DNA of 55,030 nucleotides from an uncultured Bacilli bacterium (GTDB lineage Bacteria > Bacillota_I > Bacilli_A > RF39 > UBA660). Shown here piece after piece: positions 16,636 through 25,400 of this stretch (positions within the stretch are counted from its first letter, which is position 1; each line of letters begins with the position of its first letter). The DNA is taken from positions 1 to 55,030 of the forward strand of contig CALVVR010000004.1 in NCBI GenBank assembly GCA_944363915.1, given 5' to 3'. The notes below the pieces were generated by a model. That model did not search any database. It was not told where the DNA came from and saw only the letters and a program-made list of their open reading frames with translations. The translations under genes and the position numbers were made by a program.

Positions 16636-17001
16636 TTATATTTCTTTTTTCCATAAACCATGTAAATTACAATAAGCATAAATAGTACAATTTTCTTCAT
16701 AGTCAAAAATAGCTTTTGGTTCATCTGTTGGCGTTAAATTTACTCTCGTAATTTTATTATCTTTAACTAAAGCAATCCACATAATATAGTGTTCTTCAGT
16801 CATTGGATGAAGAACTTCACCAACTGTAACTTCTATTTTGCCATTATTAACTTTGCAACTTGGAACATGTTTTTCTAAACTAGCATCTTTAGTATTAGCT
16901 TCTAATAATTCCATATTTTTTCCACAGCATTTAATATTTTTCTCATTTCCATCAATTAATTCAATTACATTTCCACAAATTGGACATACATAAAAATTCA
17001 T
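16636..17001 (-). CDS. dfx: Desulfoferrodoxin (superoxide reductase)
   Basis: Reduces superoxide to hydrogen peroxide without releasing oxygen, a defence of anaerobes. Both iron sites are complete: the rubredoxin-like center I has Cys6, Cys9, Cys25 and Cys26; the catalytic center II has His45, His65, His71, Cys111 and His114 (motifs KHVP, LHPM, EHYI, CNLHG). 121 residues is the usual two-domain length. RBS GGAGGTAATT. It follows a CmpB-like membrane gene by 17 bases and ends in its own terminator. Presence implies an anaerobic or microaerophilic lifestyle. Confidence 0.95.
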   Translation of the reverse strand: MNFYVCPICGNVIELIDGNEKNIKCCGKNMELLEANTKDASLEKHVPSCKVNNGKIEVTVGEVLHPMTEEHYIMWIALVKDNKITRVNLTPTDEPKAIFDYEENCTIYAYCNLHGLWKKEI

Positions 17002-17018
17002 AATTACCTCCGTTTTTT

Positions 17019-17762
17019 CTACTTCTTTATTGTTTTCTTAAGTTCTGTTTCTTTTCTATGTAATTCTTTTTGAGCAAGTTTTAAATCTAATTTAGTTTTA
17101 ATAAAATCAATATTAATGTTACTGATAGCAGCTTTAACTTTAGGGAATGCCTTCATTAAACGTCTAGTCCAAACTGATTTACTAAGTAAGACTTCCTTAA
17201 CTTTTTTAGTTATTTCCTCAGTATTGTCTTTTTTCAAAAAGCAAATAGCAGTATTTTTAAAGTTGCTAATTATTCTAAGTGACAAAATTACATCTAAAAT
17301 AAAGATTACAGCAATCACAATAGCTATTATATCTAAAACTTGTTGATTAACCAAACTAAATAAAAATTCAAAGCAAGGATTTACTATATAAATAGCAAAA
17401 CAACCTAACAAACCAAAAGGAACTAAAGTTTCTAAACAAATTCTTCCATTTATATTAAAGCGAAAATGTGAATAATCCCACCATCTAGCCTTAAATAATT
17501 TTTCCATTAAATAACTAGTAAAATATTCTAAGATAGCAAATAAAAACATCGACATCACAAATAGAATTATTACACTATCTTTGTGGCTAGTTAAAGTAAT
17601 GGTTGCAATTACTCCACCAACACCATATATCGGACAATAAGGGCCTATTAAAAAACCTCTATTGACTAATTTTCCATTGTTTACAAACTCAAAAACGACT
17701 TCAATTAGCCATCCTATAAATGAGTAGCAAACAAATAATAAAAAAATCTCACTTAGATTCAT
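17019..17762 (-). CDS. CmpB-like putative ABC-transporter type IV membrane protein
   Basis: A 247-residue membrane protein matching the CmpB/PF06541 pattern: an N-terminal GWLIEVVFEFVNNGKLVNRG segment followed by FLIGPYCPIYGVGG (about 34-55), then four further hydrophobic helices and a basic, helical C-terminal tail (about 185-247). The family is annotated as a putative ABC permease but its function is not established, and no ATPase is adjacent. The start at 17762 has GAGGT upstream; the longer reading opens with TTG. Promoter TTGCAA-16-TATAAT. Probably co-transcribed with dfx. Confidence 0.82.
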   Translation of the reverse strand: MNLSEIFLLFVCYSFIGWLIEVVFEFVNNGKLVNRGFLIGPYCPIYGVGGVIATITLTSHKDSVIILFVMSMFLFAILEYFTSYLMEKLFKARWWDYSHFRFNINGRICLETLVPFGLLGCFAIYIVNPCFEFLFSLVNQQVLDIIAIVIAVIFILDVILSLRIISNFKNTAICFLKKDNTEEITKKVKEVLLSKSVWTRRLMKAFPKVKAAISNINIDFIKTKLDLKLAQKELHRKETELKKTIKK

Positions 17763-17782
17763 AAAACTTACCTCGTTCAAAC

Positions 17783-17810
17783 ATTATAACATAAAAAAAG
17801 AAATTTGCAA
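17783..17810 (-). promoter_or_regulatory. Promoter of the CmpB-like gene and dfx
   Basis: Minus-strand TTGCAA (17805-17810), 16-base spacer, TATAAT (17783-17788). It ends three bases from the CIRCE element. Confidence 0.6.
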
Positions 17811-17813
17811 AAT

Positions 17814-17840
17814 TTAGCACTCACACTTGACAAGTGCTAA
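17814..17840. promoter_or_regulatory. CIRCE operator (HrcA binding site)
   Basis: TTAGCACTC, nine bases, AAGTGCTAA: the CIRCE inverted repeat with one mismatch from the consensus TTAGCACTC-N9-GAGTGCTAA. It overlaps the -35 of the clpB promoter, so HrcA should repress clpB and release it on heat or protein-folding stress. hrcA itself is not in the window. Confidence 0.95.
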
Positions 17841-17855
17841 TAATAGTGCTATAAT
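17827..17855 (+). promoter_or_regulatory. Promoter of clpB
   Basis: A full consensus sigma-A promoter: TTGACA (17827-17832), 17-base spacer, TATAAT (17850-17855). The -35 sits within CIRCE. Transcription should start near 17861, at the foot of the hairpin CGTTGA/TCAACG (17861-17880). Confidence 0.93.
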
Positions 17856-17901
17856 TACTACGTTGATTAGATATTCAACGCATAAAAAGGAGGGATAGAA
17901 C

Positions 17902-20010
17902 ATGAATCCATACCAAGAAAATTTGGAAAATGTCTTGGAAAAATATGGCCGAGACATTACACAAGCAGTAAAAGATAACAAGATCGACCCAGTTATTGGT
18001 CGAGATGATGAAATAAGAAGTATAACTAGAATTTTATCTAGAAAAACTAAAAATAATCCCGTTTTAATCGGTGAACCTGGTGTTGGTAAAACAGCTATTG
18101 TCGAAGGATTAGCAACCCGTATTTTTAAAGGTGATGTTCCAAATTCTTTAAAAAATAAACGAATTTGGGAACTTGATATGGGAGCTTTAATTGCTGGTGC
18201 TAAATACCGTGGTGAATTTGAGGAAAGATTAAAAGCTGTCTTAAAAGAAATTAAAGATTCCAACGGTGAAATTATTATGTTTATCGATGAAATTCATATG
18301 ATAGTCGGTGCTGGTGCCCTAGAAGGTGCTATGGATGCTGGTAATATGTTAAAACCAATGCTTGCTCGTGGCGAAATTCATTGTATCGGTGCTACTACTT
18401 TAAATGAATATCGTAAATATATCGAAAAAGATGGTGCCTTAGAGCGAAGATTCCAAAAAATCTTAGTTAATCCACCAACCGTTATGGACACGATTACAAT
18501 ATTACGTGGTTTAAAACCAAAACTAGAAGTCTACCACGGTGTTAATATTAAAGATAAAGCTTTAATCGCTGCTGCTACTTTATCAGATCGTTATATTACA
18601 GATAGGTTTTTACCAGATAAAGCTATTGACTTAATCGACGAAGCCTGTGCTACAATTAAAGTACAAATGGAATCTGTTCCAACTGAACTTGATACTTTAA
18701 CAAGACATATCATGCAATTACAAATTGAAAAAGAAGCTTTAAAGAAAGAAAAAGATGAATTATCTAAACATCGTAAAGAAGAAATCGATAATAAGATTGC
18801 TGAATTAAAGGTTAAAGAAGATGCTTTAAGAAAAAGTTGGGAAGAAGAAAAGAATATCAATACTTTAATTAGTAAGAAAAAGGAAGAAATTGATAATACA
18901 CAACATCAATTAGAAAAAGCTGAAAACGAATATGATTTGGAAACAGCTGCTAAATTACGTCATGGTGTCTTACCAAAACTAGAAAAAGAATTAGCTGAAT
19001 TAAACAGTAAAAATAAATCTGAAATTTTAAGTGATACTGTCGATGACAATGATATTGCTAAAATAATTTCTAAATGGACTAATATTCCAATTAGTAAATT
19101 AGTCGATAGTGAAAAAGACAAATTACTAAAATTAAATGATAACATGAAGAAAAGAGTTAAAGGTCAAGATGAAGCTATCAAATTAGTTAGTGAAGCTATC
19201 ATCCGTGCTCGTGCCGGTATTAAAGACCCTAATAAACCAATTGGTTCATTTATCTTTTTAGGACCTACTGGTGTTGGTAAAACTGAAGTAGCTAGAACTT
19301 TAGCTTATGAATTATTCGATGATGAACGTCATATGATCAGAATTGATATGAGTGAATATATGGAAAGTCATTCTGTTGCTCGTTTAATTGGTTCGCCTCC
19401 AGGATATGTCGGATATGATGATGGTGGACAATTAACTGAAGCAGTCAGAAGAAACCCATATAGTATTGTCTTATTTGATGAAATTGAAAAAGCTCATAAA
19501 GATGTATTTAATATTCTATTACAAATATTAGATGATGGTCGTATCACTGACTCACAAGGAAGAACAGTCGACTTTAAAAATACCATTATTATCATGACAT
19601 CTAACTTAGGTAGTGAATATATCCTAGACAACTTAGATAATGCTCATGAATTAGTTATGGATGAATTAAGAAGAACATTTAAACCAGAGTTTATCAATCG
19701 TATCGATGAGATTATTGTCTTTAAGTCATTAACTAAAGATGTTATCTATGAAATATTAGATAAAATTATTCACGATATTGAAAAAAGATTATCTGATAAA
19801 CAGTTACATATTGTTTTAACTGATAAAGCTAAAACTTATATTGTGGAAAACTCATACGATGAAAGATATGGTGCAAGACCAATTAAAAGATTTGTTACTA
19901 AAACTGTGGAAAATTTAATTGCCAATGAAATTATCAACAATGATGTTAAATTTGGTTCAACTATAACTATCGATGTTAATGATGATTTATATATCCAAAA
20001 AATAGATTAA
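17902..20010 (+). CDS. clpB: ClpB-type disaggregase lacking the N-terminal domain
   Basis: A hexameric AAA+ chaperone that pulls apart protein aggregates with DnaK. Two ATPase modules are intact: Walker A GEPGVGKT (57-64) and GPTGVGKT (about 454-461), with FIDEIHM and LFDEIEK as Walker B motifs. Between them (about 260-375) is the long coiled-coil M-domain typical of ClpB, including [18 protein letters not shown]. At 702 residues it lacks the roughly 145-residue N domain of full-length ClpB (about 860) and starts straight at the linker before AAA-1. The RBS AAGGAGGG confirms the start. HrcA control is expected from the CIRCE element. Confidence 0.95.
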   Translation: MNPYQENLENVLEKYGRDITQAVKDNKIDPVIGRDDEIRSITRILSRKTKNNPVLIGEPGVGKTAIVEGLATRIFKGDVPNSLKNKRIWELDMGALIAGAKYRGEFEERLKAVLKEIKDSNGEIIMFIDEIHMIVGAGALEGAMDAGNMLKPMLARGEIHCIGATTLNEYRKYIEKDGALERRFQKILVNPPTVMDTITILRGLKPKLEVYHGVNIKDKALIAAATLSDRYITDRFLPDKAIDLIDEACATIKVQMESVPTELDTLTRHIMQLQIEKEALKKEKDELSKHRKEEIDNKIAELKVKEDALRKSWEEEKNINTLISKKKEEIDNTQHQLEKAENEYDLETAAKLRHGVLPKLEKELAELNSKNKSEILSDTVDDNDIAKIISKWTNIPISKLVDSEKDKLLKLNDNMKKRVKGQDEAIKLVSEAIIRARAGIKDPNKPIGSFIFLGPTGVGKTEVARTLAYELFDDERHMIRIDMSEYMESHSVARLIGSPPGYVGYDDGGQLTEAVRRNPYSIVLFDEIEKAHKDVFNILLQILDDGRITDSQGRTVDFKNTIIIMTSNLGSEYILDNLDNAHELVMDELRRTFKPEFINRIDEIIVFKSLTKDVIYEILDKIIHDIEKRLSDKQLHIVLTDKAKTYIVENSYDERYGARPIKRFVTKTVENLIANEIINNDVKFGSTITIDVNDDLYIQKID

Positions 20011-20036
20011 GATTTTAAATCCTAATCTATTTTTTT
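19997..20036. terminator. Bidirectional terminator after clpB
   Basis: Stem AAAAATAGATTA/TAATCTATTTTT with an inner GATTT/AAATC pairing; both stop codons (clpB and the YnbB-like gene) lie in or beside it. Confidence 0.85.
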
Positions 20037-21244
20037 ATGTAATCTAAAGCTTTAATAATTGCAAGTTTCCCATAAGGATACATTAACGTTCCTTGTAAAT
20101 AAGCAATATAAGGCTCTCTTATCGGACCATCGCAGGATAATTCAATTGAAGATCCTTGCGTAAATGTTCCAGCTGCCATAACAACTTTATCTTGATATCC
20201 CGGCATATCCCAAGGAATTGGTAAAACATAAGAATCAATTGGGGAAGCTGATTGAATACCTTGACAAAATTTAACTAATTTTTCTTCACTTCCAAAGACA
20301 ATGTTTTGGACAATATCAGCTCTTATATCATCATATTTAGGTTCAACTTGAAAACCTTCATGCTCCAAAACTCGGCTAGCTAATATAGCTGTTTTTAAAC
20401 TACTAGCCACAACACTAGGAGCAAAATACAACCCTTGTAATAAAGATTTATTAACTCCTAAAGTAGGTCCTACTTCTTTACCTTCGCCTGGCAAAGTAAG
20501 ACGTTCGGCCACTAATTTAATCAAATTTTTTTTACCAACGACATAAGCTCCATTAGAAGCTATGCCGCCACCTAAATTTTTAATCAATGAACCAACTGCT
20601 ATATCAGCTCCTATTTCGATTGGCTCTTTAGTTGATACAAATTCGCAATAACAGTTATCAATCATAATTATTACTTCTTTATCAATATTTCTAATAAATT
20701 TGATTACTTCTTCTAATTTTTCTATTGTGATACTTTTTCTTGTTGAATAACCTTTCGATCTTTGAATTTCAACTACTTTAATTTTTTTATTTTTTAAAAC
20801 TTTTTCTATTTTTTTATAATCAAAATCATTATCAATTAAATCAATTTGTTCATAGCTAATATTAAAGGCTTTTAAAGAGCTAGGATTGTCAACTATACCG
20901 ATTACTTCATCTAAAGTATCATAAGGTTTTCCCGTAATACTTAATAAAATGTCGCCTGGCCTTAATAAAGCAAACAAAGTAACTGTTAAAGCATGGCTTC
21001 CTGAGATAAATTGATTTCTAACTAAAGCATCTTCCGCCTTGAAAACATTGGCAAAAACCTTTTCTATTACTTCTCTACCCTCATCATTATAGCCGTATCC
21101 TGTCGTTGAATTAAAATGTGTTTCTGATACACTATTAGTTTGAAAAGCTTGCAAAACTTTTTCACTATTATAAAAACATATATCATCGACTATTTTAAAC
21201 TGTTCTAAACAATCTTGTTCTAATTTATCGATTAGTTCTTTCAT
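20027..21244 (-). CDS. YnbB-like PLP-dependent protein (aluminium resistance/methionine gamma-lyase family)
   Basis: A 405-residue fold-type I PLP enzyme of the cystathionine beta-lyase-like YnbB family. The PLP-lysine is probably in AVGSLIKNLGGGIA; other conserved parts are TTGYGYNDEGRE, FISGSHALTVTLFALLRPGD and IDNCYCEFV. Family members are annotated as aluminium-resistance proteins or methionine gamma-lyases, but the true substrate is not settled. Its ATG overlaps the stop of the SDR gene by four bases with GGAGG upstream, so the two are coupled. Confidence 0.9.
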   Translation of the reverse strand: MKELIDKLEQDCLEQFKIVDDICFYNSEKVLQAFQTNSVSETHFNSTTGYGYNDEGREVIEKVFANVFKAEDALVRNQFISGSHALTVTLFALLRPGDILLSITGKPYDTLDEVIGIVDNPSSLKAFNISYEQIDLIDNDFDYKKIEKVLKNKKIKVVEIQRSKGYSTRKSITIEKLEEVIKFIRNIDKEVIIMIDNCYCEFVSTKEPIEIGADIAVGSLIKNLGGGIASNGAYVVGKKNLIKLVAERLTLPGEGKEVGPTLGVNKSLLQGLYFAPSVVASSLKTAILASRVLEHEGFQVEPKYDDIRADIVQNIVFGSEEKLVKFCQGIQSASPIDSYVLPIPWDMPGYQDKVVMAAGTFTQGSSIELSCDGPIREPYIAYLQGTLMYPYGKLAIIKALDYIKK

Positions 21245-21972
21245 CTTCTTAAACCTCCGTCTACTCTAATAATCGAACCATTTATATAACTTGCTTCTTT
21301 AGTTGTTAAAAAATAAACTACATTAGCAATTTCTTCTGGCTCAGCAAATCTATTTAATAATATTTTTGATGCTTCTTTTTCTTTAAATTCTTGATCCATA
21401 TTTTTATTCATCTCAGTATTAATCCAACCACAAGCAATGGCATTAACATTAAGAACTGGAGCATATATATTAGCAAAATTTAAAGTTAGTGAATTAAGTC
21501 CTGCTTTAGATGCATCATAATCCAAGCTTTCTTTATAATAAGTATCAATCGCATTAGTCGATGAAATATTAATTATTTTGCCATATCCTTGATTAAACAT
21601 AAATTGTCCGATATATTTGCTAGTTAAAAAAGGGCCAATTAAATTTGTATCTAAAATTCTTTTAAAATTATCCACAGTCTTATCTTCCAAAGTAGTATCG
21701 ATAGCAATTCCTGCATTGTTAATTAACACATCGATTGACTCGAATCTAGATTTAACATTATCTAGCAATTTTATTACCTCTTGTTCATCAGATACGTCAC
21801 TTTTAACAATCATTACTTCACTATTAAATTGTTCCAATTCTTTTTTTGTTTGTAATGCACTAGCATCATCGTGTAAATATGTAAGAATTAAGTTATAGTT
21901 ATGTAAAGCAAAAACTTTAGCAATCGCTTTACCTAATCCTTTAGTACCACCAGTTATTATTACGGTCTTCAT
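21241..21972 (-). CDS. Short-chain dehydrogenase/reductase, FabG-like
   Basis: A 243-residue NAD(P)-dependent oxidoreductase. The cofactor loop TGGTKGLG (7-14), NNAG, the active-site Ser (ISSTNA) and YDASKAG (Tyr and Lys of the catalytic tetrad) are present, and the C-terminus IRVDGGLRR is of the classical SDR type. It resembles FabG but the substrate is open, as no fatty-acid genes are nearby. The start at 21972 has GAGGTGG upstream. It is coupled with the YnbB-like gene. Confidence 0.9.
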   Translation of the reverse strand: MKTVIITGGTKGLGKAIAKVFALHNYNLILTYLHDDASALQTKKELEQFNSEVMIVKSDVSDEQEVIKLLDNVKSRFESIDVLINNAGIAIDTTLEDKTVDNFKRILDTNLIGPFLTSKYIGQFMFNQGYGKIINISSTNAIDTYYKESLDYDASKAGLNSLTLNFANIYAPVLNVNAIACGWINTEMNKNMDQEFKEKEASKILLNRFAEPEEIANVVYFLTTKEASYINGSIIRVDGGLRR

Positions 21973-22000
21973 AAATCCACCTCGCATTTAATTATATAAT

Positions 22001-22027
22001 AAAATCCTATATTTTCATAGGATTTAT
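22001..22027 (-). terminator. Terminator of the NERD/HRDC gene
   Basis: Stem AAATCCTAT/ATAGGATTT with T-rich end on the minus strand, overlapping the stop codon. Confidence 0.8.
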
Positions 22028-23061
22028 TTATATTTTATTATAATTTCAATTATTTCGTTTCCATATTTTTGAACTTTAAAATCACCTATACCATTTATTT
22101 GACTTAATTGTTCTAAATTGGCTGGCTTTTTAGAAACTAACTCATCTAATGTTAAATCGTTAAAAATTATATAAGCTTGCACTCCTTCAATAACAGATTT
22201 TAAACGTCGCCATTCGCGAAGTTCATTTTTTAATTCTTCGTTATTTTTTTCTATTTCTAAATCGTTATATTTTAAGAAGATATCACAAATATTTTTAACT
22301 TGTTCCTCGCCTCGTATTCGATGCCTCTTACCTTCTTTTTTATTTAAAAATTCTATTAATTTATCGTTCCTTACGATCTTTTCGCGATAATTTGTCTCAC
22401 TCTTTTTAAAATTTATATAAGCGTCATCGTTAGTGAGAACTACAAAAGAATCATATTTAATTTTAAGCTTTTCTTTTTTTAATATTTTATCGATAATATT
22501 TTCATGTTGTTTTGATTGAGTAATTGGATTTTTAATTCCTTTTTTATATTTACCAATTCGCCTAGTCAGAGTCCCATCTTTTTCAATATCAAGATTACCA
22601 TATAGATTTTTGGATTCTAATAAATAAACACTTCTTTTAGTTACTATAATAAAATCTATTTGAGCTTTTAAATCATCACAAGACAGTTGTAAATCATGCA
22701 TTATATACATGGGAATATTAGAATTAAGTAAATTATAAAGTACTCGCTGTTCCCCAAGTATTCCACTTTTTAATTTAATAATTTTTGTTTTATTTAATTC
22801 CTCATTTAATTGTAATTTTTCTAAATATCTATTATTACTATCACCCTCAAAATATTTTTTAGGTGACTTTAAAGTGCCTCCTAAATCTAAATCAATAATT
22901 ATTCTAATAAGCAAATATATAATTATTATTATAACAATCGTTAATATTATCCACCAATATTCTTTTATAAACGAATAAACCATTCCTATAACAAACAAAA
23001 CAAATAAACCAATTAACTCATCACCATCATTATTATACCTATTATACCTTCTTCTAGCCAT
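22024..23061 (-). CDS. Membrane-anchored NERD nuclease-like protein with HRDC domain
   Basis: 345 residues: a hydrophobic N-terminal region with two close helices (about 13-58), a NERD domain (about 95-215) with the pattern GEQRVLYNLL, DDLKAQIDFIIVTKRSVYLLESKN that matches the nuclease-like D-xK signature, and a C-terminal HRDC-like helical domain (about 285-340, ending LSQINGIGDFKVQKYGNEI). NERD proteins are thought to act on nucleic acid; the role here is not known. Its promoter overlaps the terminator of the downstream secreted-protein gene. Confidence 0.87.
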   Translation of the reverse strand: MARRRYNRYNNDGDELIGLFVLFVIGMVYSFIKEYWWIILTIVIIIIIYLLIRIIIDLDLGGTLKSPKKYFEGDSNNRYLEKLQLNEELNKTKIIKLKSGILGEQRVLYNLLNSNIPMYIMHDLQLSCDDLKAQIDFIIVTKRSVYLLESKNLYGNLDIEKDGTLTRRIGKYKKGIKNPITQSKQHENIIDKILKKEKLKIKYDSFVVLTNDDAYINFKKSETNYREKIVRNDKLIEFLNKKEGKRHRIRGEEQVKNICDIFLKYNDLEIEKNNEELKNELREWRRLKSVIEGVQAYIIFNDLTLDELVSKKPANLEQLSQINGIGDFKVQKYGNEIIEIIIKYK

Positions 23062-23102
23062 TAAGCTTACTCCTCTACATAAAAATTTACTACCCTATTT
23101 TT

Positions 23103-23131
23103 ATTATAACACAAAAAATAACTGCTAACAA
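23103..23131 (-). promoter_or_regulatory. Promoter of the NERD/HRDC gene
   Basis: Minus-strand TTGTTA (23126-23131), 17-base spacer, TATAAT (23103-23108). The -35 and spacer lie within the next upstream terminator hairpin. Confidence 0.7.
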
Positions 23132-23146
23132 ATGTTAACAGTTATT
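23113..23146 (-). terminator. Terminator of the secreted lysozyme-like gene
   Basis: Stem AATAACTG/CAGTTATT plus TAACA/TGTTA (23117-23146) followed by T on the minus strand. Confidence 0.8.
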
Positions 23147-23702
23147 TTGCTTTTATTTCTTCAATATATTTATTTACTTTACTTGCCCACGTTTTACTAG
23201 CTGCATATTTATGGTTCATCTCTTCTGGAGTAGTTAAACCCTTACTAATGTAATTACGCGCTAAATTATCAATAAATCCTTTAATTCCTTCATCTAAAGT
23301 TTCATAAGAACGATAGTTACCACCATTACAAGAAGGACTGCCGACCTGTCCACCAACATTATTACATTGTTTAACAAGACGACTACATTCCCATTTGCAA
23401 CCAGTCTCATGTAATGATATGGCAACAGCCAAATATGGATCAACACCTTTTTCTAATGAATAAGTAACAAATAATTCTCCTTTACCTTCTAAATCAGAAT
23501 TTAAAGATTTATTAATTTTAGCTATTAATTCTTCTTCTGTTAAACCATCGAATACGATGGGGTCTTCCTCTATTTCTTCTTCAACAACAGTTGCTTCAGC
23601 TAATAAAGGTGTAGGCTCTAATTCAGTTGTTTTTCCATTAGGAATAAATATTAAAGTACCTGTCAATAAGACTCCTAATAAAACACACAGCTTTGTTTTC
23701 AA
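23142..23702 (-). CDS. Secreted glucosaminidase/lysozyme-like protein
   Basis: 186 residues with an N-terminal signal segment (KTKLCVLLGVLLTGTLIFI), an acidic linker (about 30-50) and a lysozyme-fold domain: YSLEKGVDPYLAVAISLHETG (about 75-95), where the Glu of HETG is the likely catalytic acid, NNVGG, and YRSYETLDEGIKGFIDNLARNY. This resembles the glucosaminidase (GH73-like) domain that cuts peptidoglycan glycan strands. Cys residues in ETGCKWECSRLVKQCNN may form disulfides. The start codon is TTG with GAGGTGA upstream. A likely promoter is TTGACC-17-TAACAT farther upstream. Confidence 0.8.
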   Translation of the reverse strand: MKTKLCVLLGVLLTGTLIFIPNGKTTELEPTPLLAEATVVEEEIEEDPIVFDGLTEEELIAKINKSLNSDLEGKGELFVTYSLEKGVDPYLAVAISLHETGCKWECSRLVKQCNNVGGQVGSPSCNGGNYRSYETLDEGIKGFIDNLARNYISKGLTTPEEMNHKYAASKTWASKVNKYIEEIKAK

Positions 23703-23805
23703 AAAATTTCACCTCTTCAAAAAATTTGGGAAAACATATACAATGTTACCATATTTTTTTAAATCGGTCAAATTGAGAGACTTGATTCAACTTTTACAAT
23801 CTACT

Positions 23806-24642
23806 TTAAAATAATTCTTTCACAATTAAATCTTCCGAGCGTAAATTATTATTCTTACCCAATAATAAATTTTCATAAAACTTAATTAAATAATTTTTAT
23901 CTTCTTTTATATTTAAATAATTATTAAAGTAATTACTTCTTACTAATGCATTTCTAAAATATACAGATTTATCTTTAAATAATGAATTATCCACAGTATA
24001 TCCTAAACTAATTAAATATTTTTCTATAAATACTGCTGTTGTCCTAGTATTACCTTCTCTAAAAGGGTGTACTTGCCATATATTAGAAGAAAAATCGGTA
24101 ATATTTTTAATAACTTCTACAACAGATATATCTTTATAATTTTTATCTTTTTCTAGATTAATATCATATTCTAATGATTCTACTAATGTTTTGCAATCAC
24201 CATAAGCAACTGAATCATTATTTAATATTTTTTCATTTTTAGAAAAATCTATTTTCCTAAATTCACCTGCAAATTCATAGACATCTTGAAATAGATATTT
24301 ATGAATATATTTTAAATAGTTGACAGATAATTCAAAATTATTTTCTTTCAATAATTCAACAATTCTCATTGATACGAAATCGCATTCTAATTCATTATGA
24401 TTAATATTGTTTTGTTTTTTCTTTTCAACATAATATTCTTTCAAATAACTTTCCACTTCTTCAATAGATAAATTATCATTAATATTTTCTGCTGAAAGTT
24501 TTTTTAAATATTGTGAAGGTTTTAAATTGTCCACTTCTTGCAAACCAATTGCCATATCCCATTGTGTTTTTTTTATATAATTTTTACTTTTATATTCTTC
24601 TTGATATTCATTGATGCTTGAATCCAACATTTCTTCAAACAT
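23806..24642 (-). CDS. Fic family AMP-transferase-like protein
   Basis: 278 residues with an intact Fic motif HPFREGNTRT (about 190-199), including the catalytic His and the anion-binding NTR, in the usual position within a helical domain. Fic proteins transfer AMP or another phospho-moiety from a nucleotide to a hydroxyl side chain of a target protein. The N-terminal 70 residues are helical, with YKSKNYIKKTQWDMAIGLQ; I see no inhibitory (S/T)xxxE(G/N) helix with certainty, and no separate antitoxin gene is adjacent. The start is ATG at 24642 (GGAGG 8 bases upstream); the ORF reading begins at a TTG. It lies downstream of tRNA-His, separated by a terminator. The target is unknown. Confidence 0.88.
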   Translation of the reverse strand: MFEEMLDSSINEYQEEYKSKNYIKKTQWDMAIGLQEVDNLKPSQYLKKLSAENINDNLSIEEVESYLKEYYVEKKKQNNINHNELECDFVSMRIVELLKENNFELSVNYLKYIHKYLFQDVYEFAGEFRKIDFSKNEKILNNDSVAYGDCKTLVESLEYDINLEKDKNYKDISVVEVIKNITDFSSNIWQVHPFREGNTRTTAVFIEKYLISLGYTVDNSLFKDKSVYFRNALVRSNYFNNYLNIKEDKNYLIKFYENLLLGKNNNLRSEDLIVKELF

Positions 24643-24674
24643 AAACAAAACCTCCTCATACTTATTATTGTTTT

Positions 24675-24701
24675 AAAAAAATCGACTCCTAAGAATCGAT
24701 T
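24675..24701 (-). terminator. Terminator after tRNA-His
   Basis: Stem AATCGA/TCGATT with three inner pairs (24680-24701) followed by T-run 24675-24680 on the minus strand. Confidence 0.8.
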
Positions 24702-24735
24702 TCTATCTTGAAGTCTTTCGACTTTTTAACCAATC

Positions 24736-24812
24736 TGGGGCGCAATAAGGGATTCGAACCCTTGCATAACGGAACCACAATCCGCCGTGTTAACCCCTTC
24801 ACCAATTGCGCC
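24736..24812 (-). tRNA. tRNA-His (GTG)
   Basis: Cloverleaf on the minus strand: acceptor GCGCAAT (24811-24805) with ATTGCGC (24746-24740), an encoded G(-1) at 24812 facing C73, T-arm AAGGG-TTCGAAT-CCCTT, anticodon stem CGGAT.../...TTCCG with loop TTGTGGT giving GTG, and CCA encoded at 24736-24738. G(-1) opposite C73 is the identity element of tRNA-His. Confidence 0.98.
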
Positions 24813-24842
24813 AAATATCAACTAATCAAGTTGACATATACA

Positions 24843-24871
24843 ATTCTAACAAATTTCAACCACTTTTGCAA
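24843..24871 (-). promoter_or_regulatory. Promoter of tRNA-His
   Basis: Minus-strand TTGCAA (24866-24871), 17-base spacer, TAGAAT (24843-24848). A small hairpin TCAACT/AGTTGA (24818-24835 region) precedes the tRNA 5' end. Confidence 0.7.
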
Positions 24872-24963
24872 GTATTTTTACCTATTTTATTAAAATATAG
24901 TCTATTTACCCATACATAATGCCTAAAAAAACATAAGATAAAACTGAAATAAAGGAGGAAAAT

Positions 24964-25386
24964 ATGTATAATTACTATAATTACCCTCAAAATATTAATT
25001 TTGAAGGAGAGAATTTAAGAAATATGAATTATCAAAACGATAATTTATATAATCCATACCAAGGACTAATTAGGGGAAATATGTTTAAAAATCTTTATCA
25101 ACCATATAAAAATGAAAAACCATATGAAATTAAACCAATGAATGAACAAGCTAAAATGCTTACTGATTTAGATTCTTTAGAATTTGCTATGGTCGACCTT
25201 AGTTTATATCTCGATGTTAATCCTGATGATAGAAGAGCTATCGAACTATACAATAAATACCGTTTAGAAAACGAAGAATTATTAAAACTATACCAAGATC
25301 GATTTGGACCAATTTTACTAAATAGTGATGCATTAAATAACATGCCATGGATGTGGGATAATCGCCCTTGGCCATGGGAAAATTAA
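24964..25386 (+). CDS. cotJB: Spore coat CotJA-CotJB fusion
   Basis: A 140-residue spore coat protein. Residues about 65-140 are a good CotJB match: LTDLDSLEFAMVDLSLYLDVNPDD and a C-terminal PWMWDNRPWPWEN. The N-terminal 60 residues (NPYQGLIRGNMFKNLYQPYK) look like the short CotJA protein, which is normally a separate gene. So cotJA and cotJB appear fused. RBS AAAGGAGG. Upstream CATACATA at 24911-24918 resembles the sigma-E -10 element CATACAnT, which fits the known mother-cell control of cotJ; the -35 is unclear. It is followed after 14 bases by cotJC. Confidence 0.88.
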   Translation: MYNYYNYPQNINFEGENLRNMNYQNDNLYNPYQGLIRGNMFKNLYQPYKNEKPYEIKPMNEQAKMLTDLDSLEFAMVDLSLYLDVNPDDRRAIELYNKYRLENEELLKLYQDRFGPILLNSDALNNMPWMWDNRPWPWEN

Positions 25387-25400
25387 AGGAGGAATTAATT

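Noticed and set aside
17814-18263. 149-residue ORF on the minus strand across the clpB start
   Set aside because: Its sequence is the antisense of the first part of clpB plus the CIRCE region, with no RBS.
24708-24893. 61-residue plus-strand ORF
   Set aside because: It is the complement of tRNA-His and its flanks.
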